Part shown: piece after piece, positions 1 through 14,300 of the stretch | Numbering within the stretch: position 1 is the first letter of the stretch | Layout of the letters: each line of letters begins with the position of its first letter | Assembly (NCBI GenBank): GCA_037903355.1 | Contig: JBAJFE010000060.1 | Coordinates: 744,001-808,000, forward strand | Direction: 5' to 3' | Source of the DNA: Trichuris trichiura | Lineage: Eukaryota; Nematoda; Enoplea; Trichinellida; Trichuridae | DNA length: 64,000 nucleotides | Program-made: the position numbers and the translations under genes | Notes under the pieces: model-generated | The model's database searches: none | Told to the model about the DNA's origin: nothing | The model's input: the letters and a program-made list of their open reading frames with translations, nothing else

Positions 1-3000
1 ATTCAGTGGCAATGCTTTGCGGGGCAGTCGGTGCTGCAATCAACGATTTGCCAAAATGAACAAGAAGCAGCTGTAATACTTACGTAACGCCGGCATAGAA
101 ACCGTTCGTGCTTTCGTGAAATAACCGTCGCCTTTACGGTTGTACGCATTGACGCGAAACGAGTAATTGGCGTTCGGCTTCAACCCGTGAACGTAAGTTT
201 CATTCTGAAAACATCAAGAACGCAATGAAAAAGAAAACTGACCACTGGAAACGTTTTACCTGATCACCTCGAACTCGCCGAGCCGGATGCGATACAATGC
301 TTTCAATAGGGAACCCCTCTTCGTCCAATTCTTCCACGAAAACAGAATAGCCAACCAAGCGACCATTCTTATGCTTTGGCTCTCGCCAGGAGACGTGAGC
401 GCTGCTTGAATTTACCGTTTTTACCACAAGATGTCTTGGGGCCCCGGGAACTATGGCAAAAACCAGTTAGCCATAACCTTAACTATGCAAAACTTACCGT
501 CATCATTTGTTTGAGCAATAACCGGTTCCGATCGAGGACCATAGCCTTTCACCGTTCCGGCGGCAACGGTAATACGATATTGTGTATACGGTTTCAAATT
601 TCCAATCGTGACACTTCTCTGTTTGTCAGCTGATTGTGTCACACTGCCACTTAGCGCTTCCTCGTCATCATCGTCGTCGTCGTCGTCATCATCATCATCA
701 TCATTGCTATCGTCATCTTCGACAATGTTGGCATTGTCATCCGTACTGGCCAGTTCCCAAAATACTTGATAAGAGGAGATAAGCCCGTGCTGCTGATTCT
801 TGGGAGGCGGTTCCCAGATAACTTTCAGTTCATGAGGGCTGAGTGCTTCAACAACCACACCTTCGGGAGGACCGCTTGGAGCCGAAGGGTTCGTTTTTTG
901 TTGAACCGGTCGGCTGAACAAGCCATCCCCCCTTTGCGACTTGGCCGACACTTGAAACGTGTAGTTAGTATTGGGCAACAGATTTTCTATGATTTTTTCC
1001 GTCAGCGCGCTGCCCATCTCTTCGTCAACGTAATTCGAAGGGGTGTGGTTGTATCGAATGACATAGTTGACGACGTCACTGGAGAAAAGTGGCGACTCCC
1101 AGGTGAGCAACATTCTCTTGGCTCCTATAGCGGTTGCTTTTACGTTCTGCGGCTGGCCAGGGATGCCAGGCTGAGTAAGGACGGAAACTGGTTCCGATAT
1201 GGGTCCATATCCAACCGCATTCCTTGCTTGTACTCGTACAGTGTAGACGATATTCTGCTGAAGACCGCTGATAACGGTCAAGCGATCATTGCCGATCACT
1301 TCCTTGGTCAGCCACATGTTGAACGGTTCCGCAGGTCTCGAAGTGTAAAATACCGCGTAGCCAAGGATAACGCCGTTGGCCTTATCCGGCGGTTCCCATT
1401 GCACCATTACGGAGGTGGGTGAAACGGCTCTGCTATGCACATTCTTAGGTTGATTTTGAGGCACTAAATGTAAGCTGGTCATTTTCGCTGGAATAATTCC
1501 ACTTCGCCAACGCTCACCCTCCTCCGAAGTGGTCGCTTCGACGGGACGCGACGGTTGGCTCCGACCAACGGGTGTCACCGTTCTAACTTGGAATTCATAC
1601 TGCGTAAATGGCTCCAAATTTTCAACGTTCACTTCGGTCTCATTGATCGCCTTCAGTTCCATAAACTCCGAACCATCAGAGTACCTGAGCGGACGAACAA
1701 TGCCTTGGAAAAAATTATATTCATCACTAGCGCTTACTTGGGACGATATTCGACCAAGTAGTAAAGGACAGTGTAGTCGGCCGAGGAACTTACGCGATCC
1801 CATTTCAACGTCACGCTACGGGAAGTTTGACCAACAATATTCACATTTGTAGGAGGATAGGCGATGTCTAAAAGTTACGCGTTCCCAAGTATGGATTCAA
1901 GAAGAGTTTGGCTTTTAGGAACCTTTAACTTCGACCATAGTTTGAGCTTCAATGCTGCCCAAGTTCGAAAAGGCGACGCAAGTGTAATTTTCAGTTTTCT
2001 GTACACGTTTTAACTTAAGCGTATTAACGCCATACGGCGCCTTCGAGGCGTCTTCCATGTCTTCACCGTTGCCGCGACGCCAGAACACCCATGGCATTGG
2101 ATGACCAACGGCTACACAAGTTAAGTTGACACTACCTCCAGGCATTACTTGGTAACGAACTTCAGGTGGACGTGAAAAGTAAGGAGATACGCGTCTCACT
2201 GAATAAAATTGGGCAAGGAGTTGTCCATATACGGCGCCATTCATGCTTACCTCTGACATAGAGGTGAGCAGATCGTGAATGGGCAACTCCATGCTCATTT
2301 CGAGCCATGCATTCATAACGGCCTTCGTCGGACTCTTCCGTTTGTTGTATTACAAGCGATCCTACAAAGGATAACGATCACAACTGGAAATATTGTTAGC
2401 ATTTACGAAGTATAATTAAGTGGCAGGGCGAATTTCTTAAGTCACTAAAACCATTATTACTTATTTCAAGAAATGCCCGAAAAGAGTCTACAATATAAGA
2501 AAAATAGGAAAGGAAAATCAAGTTGTTTAGCATACTTTGGCATAAAATTTATGCAGCATGAAATGAAATTAATGATGAGGAAGAGTCGCCGATGTGACCA
2601 TTCAGGCACGTGTTAGCAGTAGCGCGAAAAGTGCTTACGTTTTCGGGCAAAAGATAACCCAAAAATAAATACCGACAAACAAAATCAGTTAGTGCACTTG
2701 GTGAACGTAAAGCAGTCAGTAATTAAAGATATCGAACTGAACAAGTTTCACTTATCATAACGAGACAAGTCAATTTACGATAGGTTAATCACGCATACAG
2801 TTGCGCACTACCTTACTTAACAATGTTAGGATTAGTAAGAGCAGAAGGTATTGAACAGTTAGCTTCATCAGTTACCCCGTTTGGGGCAGTCAGTTTTGGC
2901 TCAGGCGTCTCGTGCTGTTACTTCTTGACATTCTTGCATCCGCTTTGTTAGTTCATGCGAACAATTACCTGGGTTACCTATGGTCGAGATGGAGTATCTC

Positions 3001-3617
3001 TTGTTGGTCAAATTCACCGGCAGCCTGTTCTTGAGCCATAAAATCGAAGGCTTCGGGTCACCGGAGACGCGACAAGCCAAAGTTGCAGACCCGCCCCTTT
3101 CGACGGTGCGCAACTTTGGCTCTTCGACAATTTTTGGGAAGCCCCGGGGCAATTGGGATTCTTGAAGAACAACAAGCTTTGCGGTCGCTTCGGCAACGCG
3201 CTTGTCGTTCTGCTCGACCGAACAGCTTATCTCTGAGTTGTTGTCCCGTTCGCGCACAGGTTCCACGCGCAAGCCGGATAACCAATTTGGCCCGTTTTCC
3301 AGGTTGTACCTGCAAATCACCTATGAATTAAATACAAAAGCATGCGCACATCCACAAATCTCATCCGTTCCCGTTTCAATTGCCAACAAAGAAATGTTCT
3401 AACAAGATTATATATGTTCTGGTCGGCATTAAGCATTCTGCCAAATTCTGGCTTACTTGCATAGCACACAGCATGGAGATTAAAGCCTACCTAGCGTGGG
3501 AAACCGGTCGACCATTCCGCAGCCAGACCGTCTTCTGTTCCGCCTGGCAGAGGAAGGTGGCTTTGGAATTCACTTCAACAACAACGTCTTCTGGCTTCAG
3601 AACAAATTGAGCTAAGC
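1..3617 (-). CDS. ptp-3: LAR-type receptor tyrosine phosphatase, N-terminal ectodomain (partial gene)
   Basis: This is a cell-surface adhesion receptor phosphatase acting in axon guidance and synapse formation. Ten exons are modelled, in coding order: 3617-3491, 3309-2978, 2361-2251, 2198-1923, 1867-1738, 1684-1518, 1463-498, 450-260, 204-84 and 33-1. All have GT-AG borders and matching phases, giving about 818 codons. Ig1 is followed by Ig2 (SATLACRVSGDPKPSILW ... DEGRYECMARNEHG) and Ig3 (MPGGSVNLTCVAVGHPMPWV), which is closely LAR-like, including the VRRVSPYFSRPPE linker. FN3 repeats then begin near PPTNVNIV, QPKNVHSR, QPQNVKAT, GPPEGVVV, APRHLVVK and APQSIATE; the sixth is cut by the window edge. 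The transmembrane and two phosphatase domains would lie to the left. Most introns are 47-55 nt; those at 3310-3490 and 2362-2977 are longer. The start is not fixed: an in-frame ATG at 3669 would give a short, weakly hydrophobic leader, but an acceptor (TTCCAG) just before 3617 suggests a separate upstream signal-peptide exon that I could not find. The family call is firm; orthology to ptp-3 is inferred. Confidence 0.9.
664..702 (-). repeat. GAY triplet run encoding 13 Asp in the fourth FN3 domain
   Basis: Thirteen consecutive GAT/GAC codons encode an Asp run, flanked by further acidic residues (EDDDSN before, EE after). The run splits the fourth FN3 repeat of the LAR-type gene between SSYQVFWEL and the conserved SVTIGNLKPYTQYRITV strand, which places it in a mid-domain surface loop. 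GAC and GAT codons are mixed in blocks, so it is an imperfect microsatellite that stays in frame. Confidence 0.9.
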
Positions 3618-5097
3618 CTGGAATGCAAACACAAGTTGTCATACTCGTAAAGAAATGCGTAGGCAACAATGCGCTTTATTTGCATGGCGCTGTAGAAAAA
3701 CGACTGTTTGCCCATTGCGGACGAGCCGGGAGAGGGTTAAAAAAAGTCAAGCTGAACTTTGTTCAAAACCTCAAACCAACAGGGGGCATTTCCCAACAAA
3801 AGGATCCGGTTCCCGCCACTGTTTGCTCTTCGCATTAGGCGTCCGCTCGAGCGCAAAATGGTAACGGATTAATGCTTTGCAGTGGAATGTAAACCCTCCA
3901 ATAGGCGAGCGAAAGAAAAATTACACAAATAGTCCTCTTGTAAACTTGGATTGCTGGCAGCGCGGAGCAAACACAAGCAACGGAAACGCCTGAGTCAACC
4001 CCAACAATTCACCGAGCATCCGCGAAGTGCATTCCTTCCTTTTGTTCAATTCTGTTCAAGCTTTTTGCTACGCAAAGTTTTGAACGCATTTCCAACAGAA
4101 CTCACGCGTAAGAATTATTCGCTGCTCGTCAAGCATTGTCTATATGAGGAAAAAACTTCTTTATAAGGTGATAACCTATACGACAGTCAGTTTGCTGCTG
4201 AGACAAATGTTTAAACTAACCAAGCAACTACTGAACGACGACGCAAGGTTAAACAGTCTTTATCTTATAATCGCCTCGCAATCTGACGATTACAGACGGA
4301 GTAACTTAAGTAGGGATCTCGGATACCCAATGAAGTGACGCTGCTCGGTTACTTCAACAGGGGAACTAAGAACTGACAAAGTCCGAAGAAAGTCTTGTTA
4401 ACCGATCACGTAAAGTATGTGCTTCTTTTGGGGGCGCGCAGACGGGTACTAAAAAGTGAAAGCAAGACTAGGAGAAACATAGTTCAATCGCATCGGCTCA
4501 ACTTGAGCGAAAATATCGCCATGGCAAAAAATCAATGCTCGGATCGAAGGCCATATTATAAGGTTGAATGATCGTAGTTTTCCTTGAGAACGGAACCTTC
4601 AAAGTTTGCTTAAATTAGACAATCGCTACACAACGTGGGCAGATGGAGCGTCGATGACGAGCAGTTGCGCGTTCAGCAATTTCAAGTTCAAATTGTGTCA
4701 ATAAAAAAGAAAGTCTACTGCCTACTTGATCAAGTGAACTTTGTTAAAACGTTGCCAGCTGATTTCAACGGACAGCCGAGTGACGCTTCGGCTGTTCCAG
4801 AATCTTTTAGGCGACAAAGATTTGTCTTCGACCGGTTTTAACGTTCGGACAGGCCGTACACACTTTGAAAAATGCTTATTCCCTAATTTGTAAACGCAAC
4901 AAAGCGAACATACGCCAAATCAATAATATCTCGTTTCTCGGTTGAAAGAAATAGGATACGTAAAATTATCCAACCCTTACGCCGCGTCGGTTTCAATTTC
5001 GCTTTGAAATCGGCAAATAACTTTGCCATGAACACCATTACCGACTCGTCACTTCTTACCATCGGAATGTCAAGCGTCAATACAAGAGAATTTTTTT

Positions 5098-5622
5098 TTA
5101 CAAATCAAACTTAGCCAACGGCAATACGTTCAGAAATATTGAACGAACTATTTGCTTACGAACGAATTGTTTACTGTAACCTGTTCCTCGTCGAAACATT
5201 TTATTTTGGACAATTAAATGATCGACTTGCTCTTCCTCCTTAGTACAGGCGGACGGCAGGCACTGTTGACATAACAATAGGTCCATTTGTCCACCTTTGT
5301 TCGACAAGTACTTGTGTTCACAAATTTCTACAGTCGAATTAGGTACGATAAGATTGTTCTCGATTGTGCCAATAGCAACAAAAAGTGACGACAATTTCCA
5401 GTAAAAAATCAGTGCTGTCGAACGCATCGACCAACCTATCCAGGAGGGACAACTCCAAAATGATTCAGTACCGTCCAGACAGGAAGGAGTTGCGTCTGCG
5501 CCATTGAAATGTGTTAACGCCCTAATGGACCGCCCAGAGCCATCAATAGTTTCAATGATTGCTGCCCCCGCCGAGTTCCGCCGACTAACACATTTGGCAT
5601 TTAGTGTTCGGTTACAGCGCAA
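5098..5622 (-). other. Cys-rich open frame with weak NRF-domain resemblance
   Basis: A 174-codon minus-strand frame contains ETIDGSGRS, then a CL, and later LLLCQQCLPSACTKEEEQV. This order (a D-x-SGK/R segment, CL, then C-LPSxC followed by acidic residues) recalls the N-terminal NRF domain of NRF-6-type membrane acyltransferases, which are abundant in nematodes. The spacing is irregular, and I found neither the transmembrane acyltransferase part downstream on the minus strand nor a signal peptide. It may be a decayed fragment or chance. The resemblance comes from pattern recognition only. Confidence 0.2.
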
Positions 5623-8318
5623 CTGTCCAAATCAACAGCGCGGGATATCTACTAAGAGAATTTTTAAAAAATCACTGTCATTCCAAAACCGGTGGTGGCA
5701 AAAGATGCCATTACAACAGTTGCCAGCGCCTTTTGGAATTTGTCAAGCTGAAGTTGGCAGTCTTTTTTCTTCGCGCCAACACCCGTCCAAAGGCATCTTA
5801 CTACTTAACCGCGAATTTACCAAAGACAGTTCGACCCGATTTAATCAAGCCCGGGAACATTCCGCCGTTGCAAAAAGATAACTAGTTGAAACAAGAGCGA
5901 CCATGGCTGTTTAAAATTTACGACCACTTTAGATGAACACTAGAGGCTACTAGAGCCTACAGTGGACGAACAGAAGTAACAGACCGCTTATTTCAAAAGC
6001 CCCCGAGAGCATGCTCCGCGTGCCAACGTAAAAACCAAAGAATTGTGCAATCCAATATGACTCATATTAAGGCACGGATCGAATTTTTAAGATGTCGGCA
6101 GTTCAAACGCCCGAGCAACCCAAGTTGCCCATATTTGTGAAGCAAACTTAAAAATTGTTGGCTGTAAATTCGTCGCGTAAAAATAGGTCTTTTCGTCATC
6201 AGTTGTTTGCCGCATTTATTTTTACTATAACCGCCTCAGCGGAGAAATTCCACAATGATAACCTGAAAACCATTTTACAGTATTTTAAATAACCGCAGCA
6301 GCTTTTCAAGTCCTTCGACTGTTCGGGTAAGACGATTTTTGTAACGCGATGAGCTGTTTAGACGCGTATTAGACGCTTGTGGACAGACTTTGCATGAAAA
6401 GGCTATTCTAGTGGCTATTTTCAATCGTGCAGCTATAAAAGTCAGCGATTGGCGAATTCTCTTTGAAAACAAGAAAAACAATTCATTTTTTCACTGCGCC
6501 TAAGTACGCTTGTTTGAAGCGGCGCGAAAAAGCAAGCAATTTTGTTGGAGGCACAGTTGTTCGCTTACCAGAAACGACGGTCAGGAAATAAGCCGATAGG
6601 CGAAGAGCAGAAGTCATCGCCATGGTCGGCGAGCCATTACAAGGCGGCAGCTTGCCGTTGCTCCAAAAGTGGCTTCAGCTAGACGAACTGCTTCGAGGAC
6701 TGCGGCTGAAATGGACCAACTGTCACTTGAGGAAAAAAGGTAGGCGAGCCACGCGCGCGAGCTTCCAAATAGCTTTGCCGTACGGACCAACCGCTCACGA
6801 GTTAGCCAGCCCACCAAGGGACGAAGAGCCAGCCAGTTGAAAACAGAAGGCCCCTAAGCGGAACGATAAAACGGAACGAACAGCCGGTTTGAGCTTTTCG
6901 ACAGCTGTATGAGCAACAACGACTGCTGTAGCTCTCTATCTCGCAGCAAAACCTAATGGAAAGCGAAGGAGACATGCCACCTGGATCCGCCACAAGTGGA
7001 GGACGTAAAAACGAGAAACACTCGTTCGAGCTCGTCTCGCGTGTCACTCCATGCCAAGCGATCTCGGCCGATTCCAGTTGCAACCACCAGCTTCGTTGTG
7101 AGCTTAGGCTTTGGGAACATGAAACGGCCGTACAACGGTTATGCGCAATTCGGAGGATCGACGGTCGGCACGAGCGCGCAAGGCCTTGTTAGATTGAATA
7201 ACCGTTGCTTATACGGAAGTTACACCGAATCTCCTGTTGCAGGAGACGAGTCCAATTTAGCCGAGAATCGACAACGAGCGGTGCAGATGAGCGAACCCGC
7301 TGGGACCAATGCATGCACGGCCCAACGCGCTAACCAATCCATAGATGGACGGCTGAAAGTTGACACTCCATTAGCGAAGCTACACGACGCCAAAACGTTG
7401 AACAGGGCCCACAGCATCATCGGAAGGCATGGTCAAATTGCATCTATTACGAAGGCTTCGAACAGCGAGCCTTATCAAAGGACAAAAAGAAAAGCGATCG
7501 CTACTTCTTCCACTGATCTACTAAACACACACATCTGTGCACCAAAATACGCAGCAAGGAAGTCTGTGTCGGAATGTTAAGTTGGTTGACGAGGTTGAAA
7601 ACCTGTTCTTTGGTGACGACCAGACAACGTATGCTGCTAGCCTTAGTTGCTACGATGGCCATTCGTTGTCGTTATTAAAAATCGGTCAACCCGGCGAAAG
7701 TACCGCTCAGACTGGGCTAAGGTCAAGAAGGCGATTGAGAGAGCCTAGCACACGCAGATGGACGGCTCGAGGGCGCCAATGAACCATGGACAACTGTTCT
7801 TGCAGCTGACCAACTTGGACCGACTTGGCGCGAGAACACCAATGGGGGTAAAGCAGACAAGAAGGCACCGTCGATAGGCTAAACGATGCACATCCTGGCG
7901 TCCGAAGAGTTTCCATCGAAAAGCCCTGGCAATCCGAGGTCAAGACATATTAATGATGGAAAAAATCGATCTCCGAAACGTAAAAGGACACGATCGACTT
8001 TCACTTCGTAATGAATTGGTGGAACGATTCCCAGTGGGTGAACCGGGCCGGATGGGCAATTGCGCCACGCGCCCATACGACACCGTCACGAAGAGTCAGA
8101 GTAGCGACCTCGAAGGCGTCACAGTTCCCATAGAAGGCCTACGCAAGAGCTTAGGCTAGTCCAGTGTCCTTTCTTCGCTTTCACATTTGCTCGAAGGAAA
8201 TCAATTCTACGAGCGCTGACAGAAAATGTATGAAAAGCTAATAGGTGGTGAAATGCCGGTACAAAGCCTAAGGCTTTGGCGACAACGGCTACACAACGCG
8301 CGCGCATGCAAGGCAAAC

Positions 8319-8342
8319 AAGAAGAAGAAGAAGAAGAAGAAG
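8319..8342. repeat. (AAG)8 microsatellite
   Basis: Eight perfect AAG units, read directly. No coding exon is supported around it. Confidence 0.9.
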
Positions 8343-11300
8343 AGGCGCAGTGAAGTAAAGACTAGTCGACATGACTGCCGTCTACAATTTGCGAAACAAC
8401 AAGAGGGGACAGGTCACACACACACAATGTTGCAGACCGCGGAAAGGCGAAACGCGCGCGCGCGACTGTGAGTCAATGACCACCTATGCGTGCAATAATG
8501 TATCCAACCATGTCGACGCGGCGATTCCGCCTCGCTGCCCATGTTAAATGCCTCTTTTCTTGAACCTTCAATTGCACTGCGCTCGCAAAGGCCACTGGTC
8601 ACTGGCGGTCCAAAGTTGAAAGTCGGCAACGTTGGCTGCAATGTGCGACATAAACTTTTTCGCGCCAAAAATCCCACTGCAACTCCAAAGCGCCAATTCC
8701 GAGCAGCAATTCCGCCGCGGCAAAACCACCACTATCTTCCAACGTCTTTTTGTCTCCTATGACTAAGTAGTAGTCGCCGCCTTTTGTAAATAAAATAACA
8801 GTGCTTAAGTTATACTGCCTACTGTACAAATTGTGCAACCGTCCAATGCGTAGATACTTGGAATGGCGGAAAAGTTGAATTTAAAAATATGTGAACTTGT
8901 AAACCATTCAGAGTTGGCCATTCGTCCGGAAAAAATTACCTCAGGCAGCGAAGAGCCGCGCGCAACTTGCGGGTAGTCGCCGTTTCGGCGGATTGCCGAT
9001 CATAATCCGATCTTTGTTTGATTTGACGAGCGGCTGCGAAAACGAAAAGCGCGTAGCGTCAAGATTTTTGCCGAATCGCAGTTGTCGCGCGGTGAGCAGA
9101 AACGCCCTTCGACAGCTGGCCGGCTGCCAGCGACATACTGACGAAACTAACGGAAACCGCGTCGTTTCCAAACGATAACTTTCTGGCGGTCACGCAAAAA
9201 CTGTACCTTTTAATGGTCGAATTCTTTCCACAGCTACCTGACGTCACTGCTTTAACTTCAACGGCAATTCGAAATGGGTGCTGAACCGCTTTTGCGCACG
9301 TTTGTCTTTTCAAATTCTTCGCTAGGCCACTTTGAGCTGCTTTCATAAATCTAGATAAGATAAGCAGCGCAGACGCGACAGACTAATTTTCATATTCGAA
9401 TTTTTCATGTTCCTACTTTCTCAATGCGCTCTTATTGTGACATCAGCGCGCAATGATGAAAGTAGAAAAAGCCATGAGGATAGTCAACTCTTGGAATGCG
9501 GCAGTATTTTCCAAAGCTTCTTTGCTGCCACATAAGGATAGACAAAAATTGAAATTCCCAACGCGCTTAGCCTTTGTTCAGTAGTGACGCGTATCGGTTT
9601 GGCAATTTTCCATTGCCGCTGCGAAATCATAGTGTGACTTTAGGCAAGACGCTTTACAATGTTTTTTGCGTCCCCGCGATCGTTGCTTTGATATACGCTT
9701 GTTGACTTGTCGTTCACAAATGCGACATCCATTTTTTCTAAGTTATCTACGCTTCAGTTAATTTGCATAAACTGGCCCCCAATTCTCCAAACGCTCCATT
9801 TCCTACGCTGTAATCGTTGCAAGTGTACTCCGTCAGTTCGCTGCTTATTAAAAGTTGAAGCAGTCCTGCAGACAGTTATGGAATGCTGAGCTATTCGGAT
9901 ACGTTATGTTCAAAGCAAGGTCGAATCTCTTAACGTTCCGAAATCGATTCGCGTCATCCTTATCAATGTCCGCCAAAGTTTTCGTTGAGCGCTTCGGCTG
10001 AGAGATAAGCTTTTGAATTTCAAAATGGCTGCCATTTTCCGAAAATAACGCATTTCAAAATTCCAACTTTCCAAAGCGTTCACCTCCCTTATCGTTTGTT
10101 GCATCAGCGAGGAAGCTGAAATACGTACGCTTGCGTTGGCACCTGACGAAGATGTAAATTTTTGAAACGCCTACTTGCGGTGGTATGCTTTGAAATTGGA
10201 GAATGCTTGGTCGGAGGAATTTTTATCTCTAAAAATTTGCTTCTGTCGATTTCAGGTGGGATCGTTGCCGCATTAACAAAAGCTGAACCGCTGAGCACAG
10301 CAAATTGACAAGTTGCATGGCATCACGCTATGACAACCCGCGCCGAACACAGCGAACAACGATAGTAAAAGGCCAAGGTGGTACCGTCCTTTTAACGCCA
10401 AAAAAGGTTACTCGTTTAATGTATTTTGATATCAACCTGCGTGAATCATCAAGTAGTTAACCTTTGCTTTCTTTTCCTTTCTGGCCGAACGGAGTACGCT
10501 AACGATTCGTAAAGGCAATTTTCTCACGTGTTAAATGGTGAATGGTGTTCCAGCTCAACCCCACGTGTACATGAGCGTATATTTTCTGCTTGGACCTGAA
10601 ATTGGGAGCTGCAACAGAAGTATATATCCCGCCGGTTAGATGTATGCAAATTGAAATATTCAAAATCAAGCAAGATCGATTAGTTTTCATCGGCAGTTTA
10701 AGGTGTCACGCACCTTGGACGATCGATGTACCATTTGCCGTTAGTCGCTTGTCGATCTTCGCATATATCGACTATTGACACACCGGCGGCGTTGTTTGCA
10801 AGGACCCATTGCCGTGCTCGCTTTGCCCTAGCCGATGGGACAACTGGGTCGGAAAATTGGTCTCCTTTGTATTACAACCCCCTTGGAGCGATGCAAATGT
10901 TCCGAAGGCGACTGGATTAATGCAACAACTGCGGTTCAATGGACGCCAGCTGCTTAGCCGTCAGGCCATCGTTCTTTGCCAGCGCCTCTGGCCACCCGTT
11001 CATCGACCTTTGCCAAGGCCAAACAGAGAAACCATTTCAATCCCATTTTTTTAAATCGTTACCGCTTTGCCTTAATAATGCACAGCGGTTATTTATAGCA
11101 AGTTACTAAAAAAAAGTAGCGCCACATGTCCAATAAGGGACGCTTCAAAAGAGAACAGATAGGATATTGACAGTCAAGTCATCAATAAACAGGTGACGTC
11201 ATTGCTTTCTAGCTTAATTATGGCAACACTTTAAGCGGAGAAAGTTGATTAGCCTCGTGGAAATCCATACACCTACTTGCTATAAAAAGCTATTGGAAAT

Positions 11301-14300
11301 CGTGCCACGCCTATATTTGGAGTCTCTTTTAATGGTTGAAACAATCACGCGACCCTAATGAAAGACAACAACAGCGATGTGCGGAACTTTGCTATTTCAA
11401 ATAGCTAAAGTAAAATGTTGCTCAACGCCGCTGACTCTACCATACTACTAATATTTTAGCAATGAAAAATTTCGCTTAGGGATGACTCCAAAAAGCATAA
11501 GAATGCTATTAGAATATCAAAATGCTTAGTCATTCAAAAATGAATAATTTTAAAGCTTTTCAAATCTCTAAACAACACGTCTCTCCACCAAGAAATATAT
11601 ATGATTCCAAATGACGATGCAAGATTTTAAAAGCTGCTAAGCTATATGATGATTTCTTTTCATACTTTATATAATAGGGAATCAACAATGCAAAATTATA
11701 TGCATCAACGTATTTACGAAGTATATAGAGATATAAACACGGTAAACCCTTTATGAGCATTGCCTGTTAAACGGTCGTTTACTGAATAGAGCTTGTAGCG
11801 GAAAGATTATTCGAAAAACATCAAGCCAATGGCGAAAAAGATTCTAATACAGACGTCCGACGCAATTACAATAAGGATGCTACAAGCAGCTTCAACTTAA
11901 TGCCTAAAAGCAACAAAATACTTTGCAAGATTGGAACATAGTCAAATGACGTTTTATTTCATCAAATCATCATCTTTTCGTACTGCCGAAACAAAGCCTT
12001 TTCGTGTTTAACAAATCTGAAAAACAACGCAGCTTTCGGAACGCGCTCTTCATGTCGTCAGCGTTATGGTATGAATACTATGACAAAACAGAAGGCTCGT
12101 AAGGGAACGATACATAATCTGAAGACTGTGCCTATCCTGCAAGCAGTACTTAGACAACGAAATCATACACTAGACAGGAACTATGCGAAAGCAAACGATC
12201 GAAGGAGCCTTACAGCTTTCCAATTATTCACGCGACCTATTGCTCATGGTGCTCGCGAGGGCACATTAATATCTTTTATCCTTGGTCGCCATTGCCATCA
12301 TATCTTGTAATTTAAAAAATTAATATCATTCATTTTTCTTTGCAACGCAGTGACCATGGTCCCTTGCGAAAGCAATGTTAATATCTTCAAGCTACCGCAA
12401 CGGCCACCAATAACTGCTTGTTTTCTGCTTCTTCGCCGCCTTCTTCACAGGAATACGCTGCGGCAGTGCGACCGCCAACGTTTCCTTCTCCCGAAACAAG
12501 TCATTGCTCCTGAAATATTTTCAATTGAAAGCTGATCTAGTGGCGGAGAAAAAAACGCTACATACGTTCAAAGCATACGAGCAGCATCCAGAGGAACTGC
12601 AGGTATAACGAAAATTGACAGAGGGCTTCAGTGCGCCCTGTCCACATTATCGCTACCCGAGTTCCATTACGACCTAAAAAAATTGCACATTAAAGTAGTC
12701 AAAATATGCTTTACAGTGCGAAAACTACTGCACTACTCGATTGAATCGTGCTGAAACAGAAAAGGAAAACGGCTAACACTTTAAACAAGCAACGTTCGTT
12801 ATTGATGATTCGTAAATTACTTTTGCCAACGACTGACTGAGTACAGTAATGAAATTAAGCAATTCCTACGTACCACATCAATGTTACCCTAATACTCAAA
12901 AGAAAAGAAGCAATTACCTGGAGAACATATCTTCGCCACTCGTGACTAAATCACAGAAGTTAGAAAAATTAAGATTATACGGAACCACCGTTCCCATTCC
13001 GAGCATTCATATCATTCTCGCCAAGTCATTTACTACCGTAACTAGAAATAACCGCAGGTAGCATCTGCCAGTCCATCCAGATTGCATCTATTGTTTTCTA
13101 TGCCAAGTAGTCAAGCTGGAAATTGGTTTTATCACGCTATATAGAAAATCGTTCGCAATTCGATTTTCCTCTTCGCTGACCGTGCTGCTGTCACCGCGAT
13201 CCAGGCCATGCTCGAGTACCTTCTAACTTGAGAATAAGAACCACGGAAATGTCATAACTTGAATCAAAAGTCAGACAGCAATACACACAGGAGGACATCA
13301 AGGACCGTAAGCTAATCTCACTTGTCCACGTAGTTTTTCATTCGCAGGTTACAAGGAACCTGAGCATCACTCAGGTCGCGGTCTTACACGCGCAACAGCA
13401 ATGAACAACCTTTTCAGGCTGCATAGTTGGTTAATTTAATAGTAGAAAAGCAACTTAAATTTCAAAAAACGTTTCAGAGGTTTCGTTACTAATTAATTAC
13501 GAAATTCGGTCCAACCGTTCATTTTGCAAAAACATAAAACCCCAGACAAGCCCAAGAATTGAAACCGTTTGCAGCTTAGAGAATTCTTATGTGCGTCTAC
13601 GGCTGACACTAGTCTCTGTGTGCAGCATGTACGTTAGAGCAAGAATTAAGTGATCCCTTCATCCCAAAAAATCTTTCGTCCCTTTTCTAACCGAAATGAT
13701 AATTTAAATGTGCTATTATGAAAACCCCGTTGCTGTGTCATCAATTGCAAAGTAAACGCTATTGGCTGAACAGTTTATTGGCAAAAAACACAGTACCAAA
13801 CAGGGAATATGCGGACTTTTCGGAGATAACACAAAGGGAGGCTGACGCTTTTGCCCATTCAGAGAATACGTGACCTTGATAGGGTCAGCTGGACATAGTA
13901 AGGCAACAGCTGGTTCAATAAATCAAATTGATCCGCATGATGACTACATGCGCTTCTTTGAAAATATCGTTCTTTTATTGTACCAAAAGAGATACGAATT
14001 TGACTATTATATTACATGCAGATCGAAGAAACATTGGCAGGTGTTCGAAAACAGTTTGACAGCTGATGCCTTGAGCCATAATCGTTTCAGGGTACAGTGG
14101 TCAACTACAAAGCATCGCTGTCAGCGGCATTAGTCGACTGTACCCATTGCTTGTTATCCAAATGAAGTATATCTTATTCCCCATGTTATTCTGCCATACT
14201 GGGAAGGGATAAACCATCAACTGTTGGAATAACAGCATCTAACGCGTTACGACGGTGTACAATGCGCATTTGGCAGATTCTTCCAAGAGGCAGACAAAGT

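Noticed and set aside
766..1422. 218-codon plus-strand open frame opposite the LAR-type exon
   Set aside because: It is the antisense shadow of the 966-nt FN3 exon, which has clear domain homology on the minus strand.
1685..1744. Apparent one-base frameshift in the first FN3 domain of the LAR-type gene
   Set aside because: A 53-nt intron (1685-1737) with a GTAAGC donor and CTCAG acceptor restores the frame and yields LVEYRPKYSDGSEF, as expected for the family.
6996..7580. 194-codon plus-strand open frame
   Set aside because: No recognisable domain, composition typical of GC-rich non-coding sequence, several overlapping frames on both strands, and no supporting splice signals.
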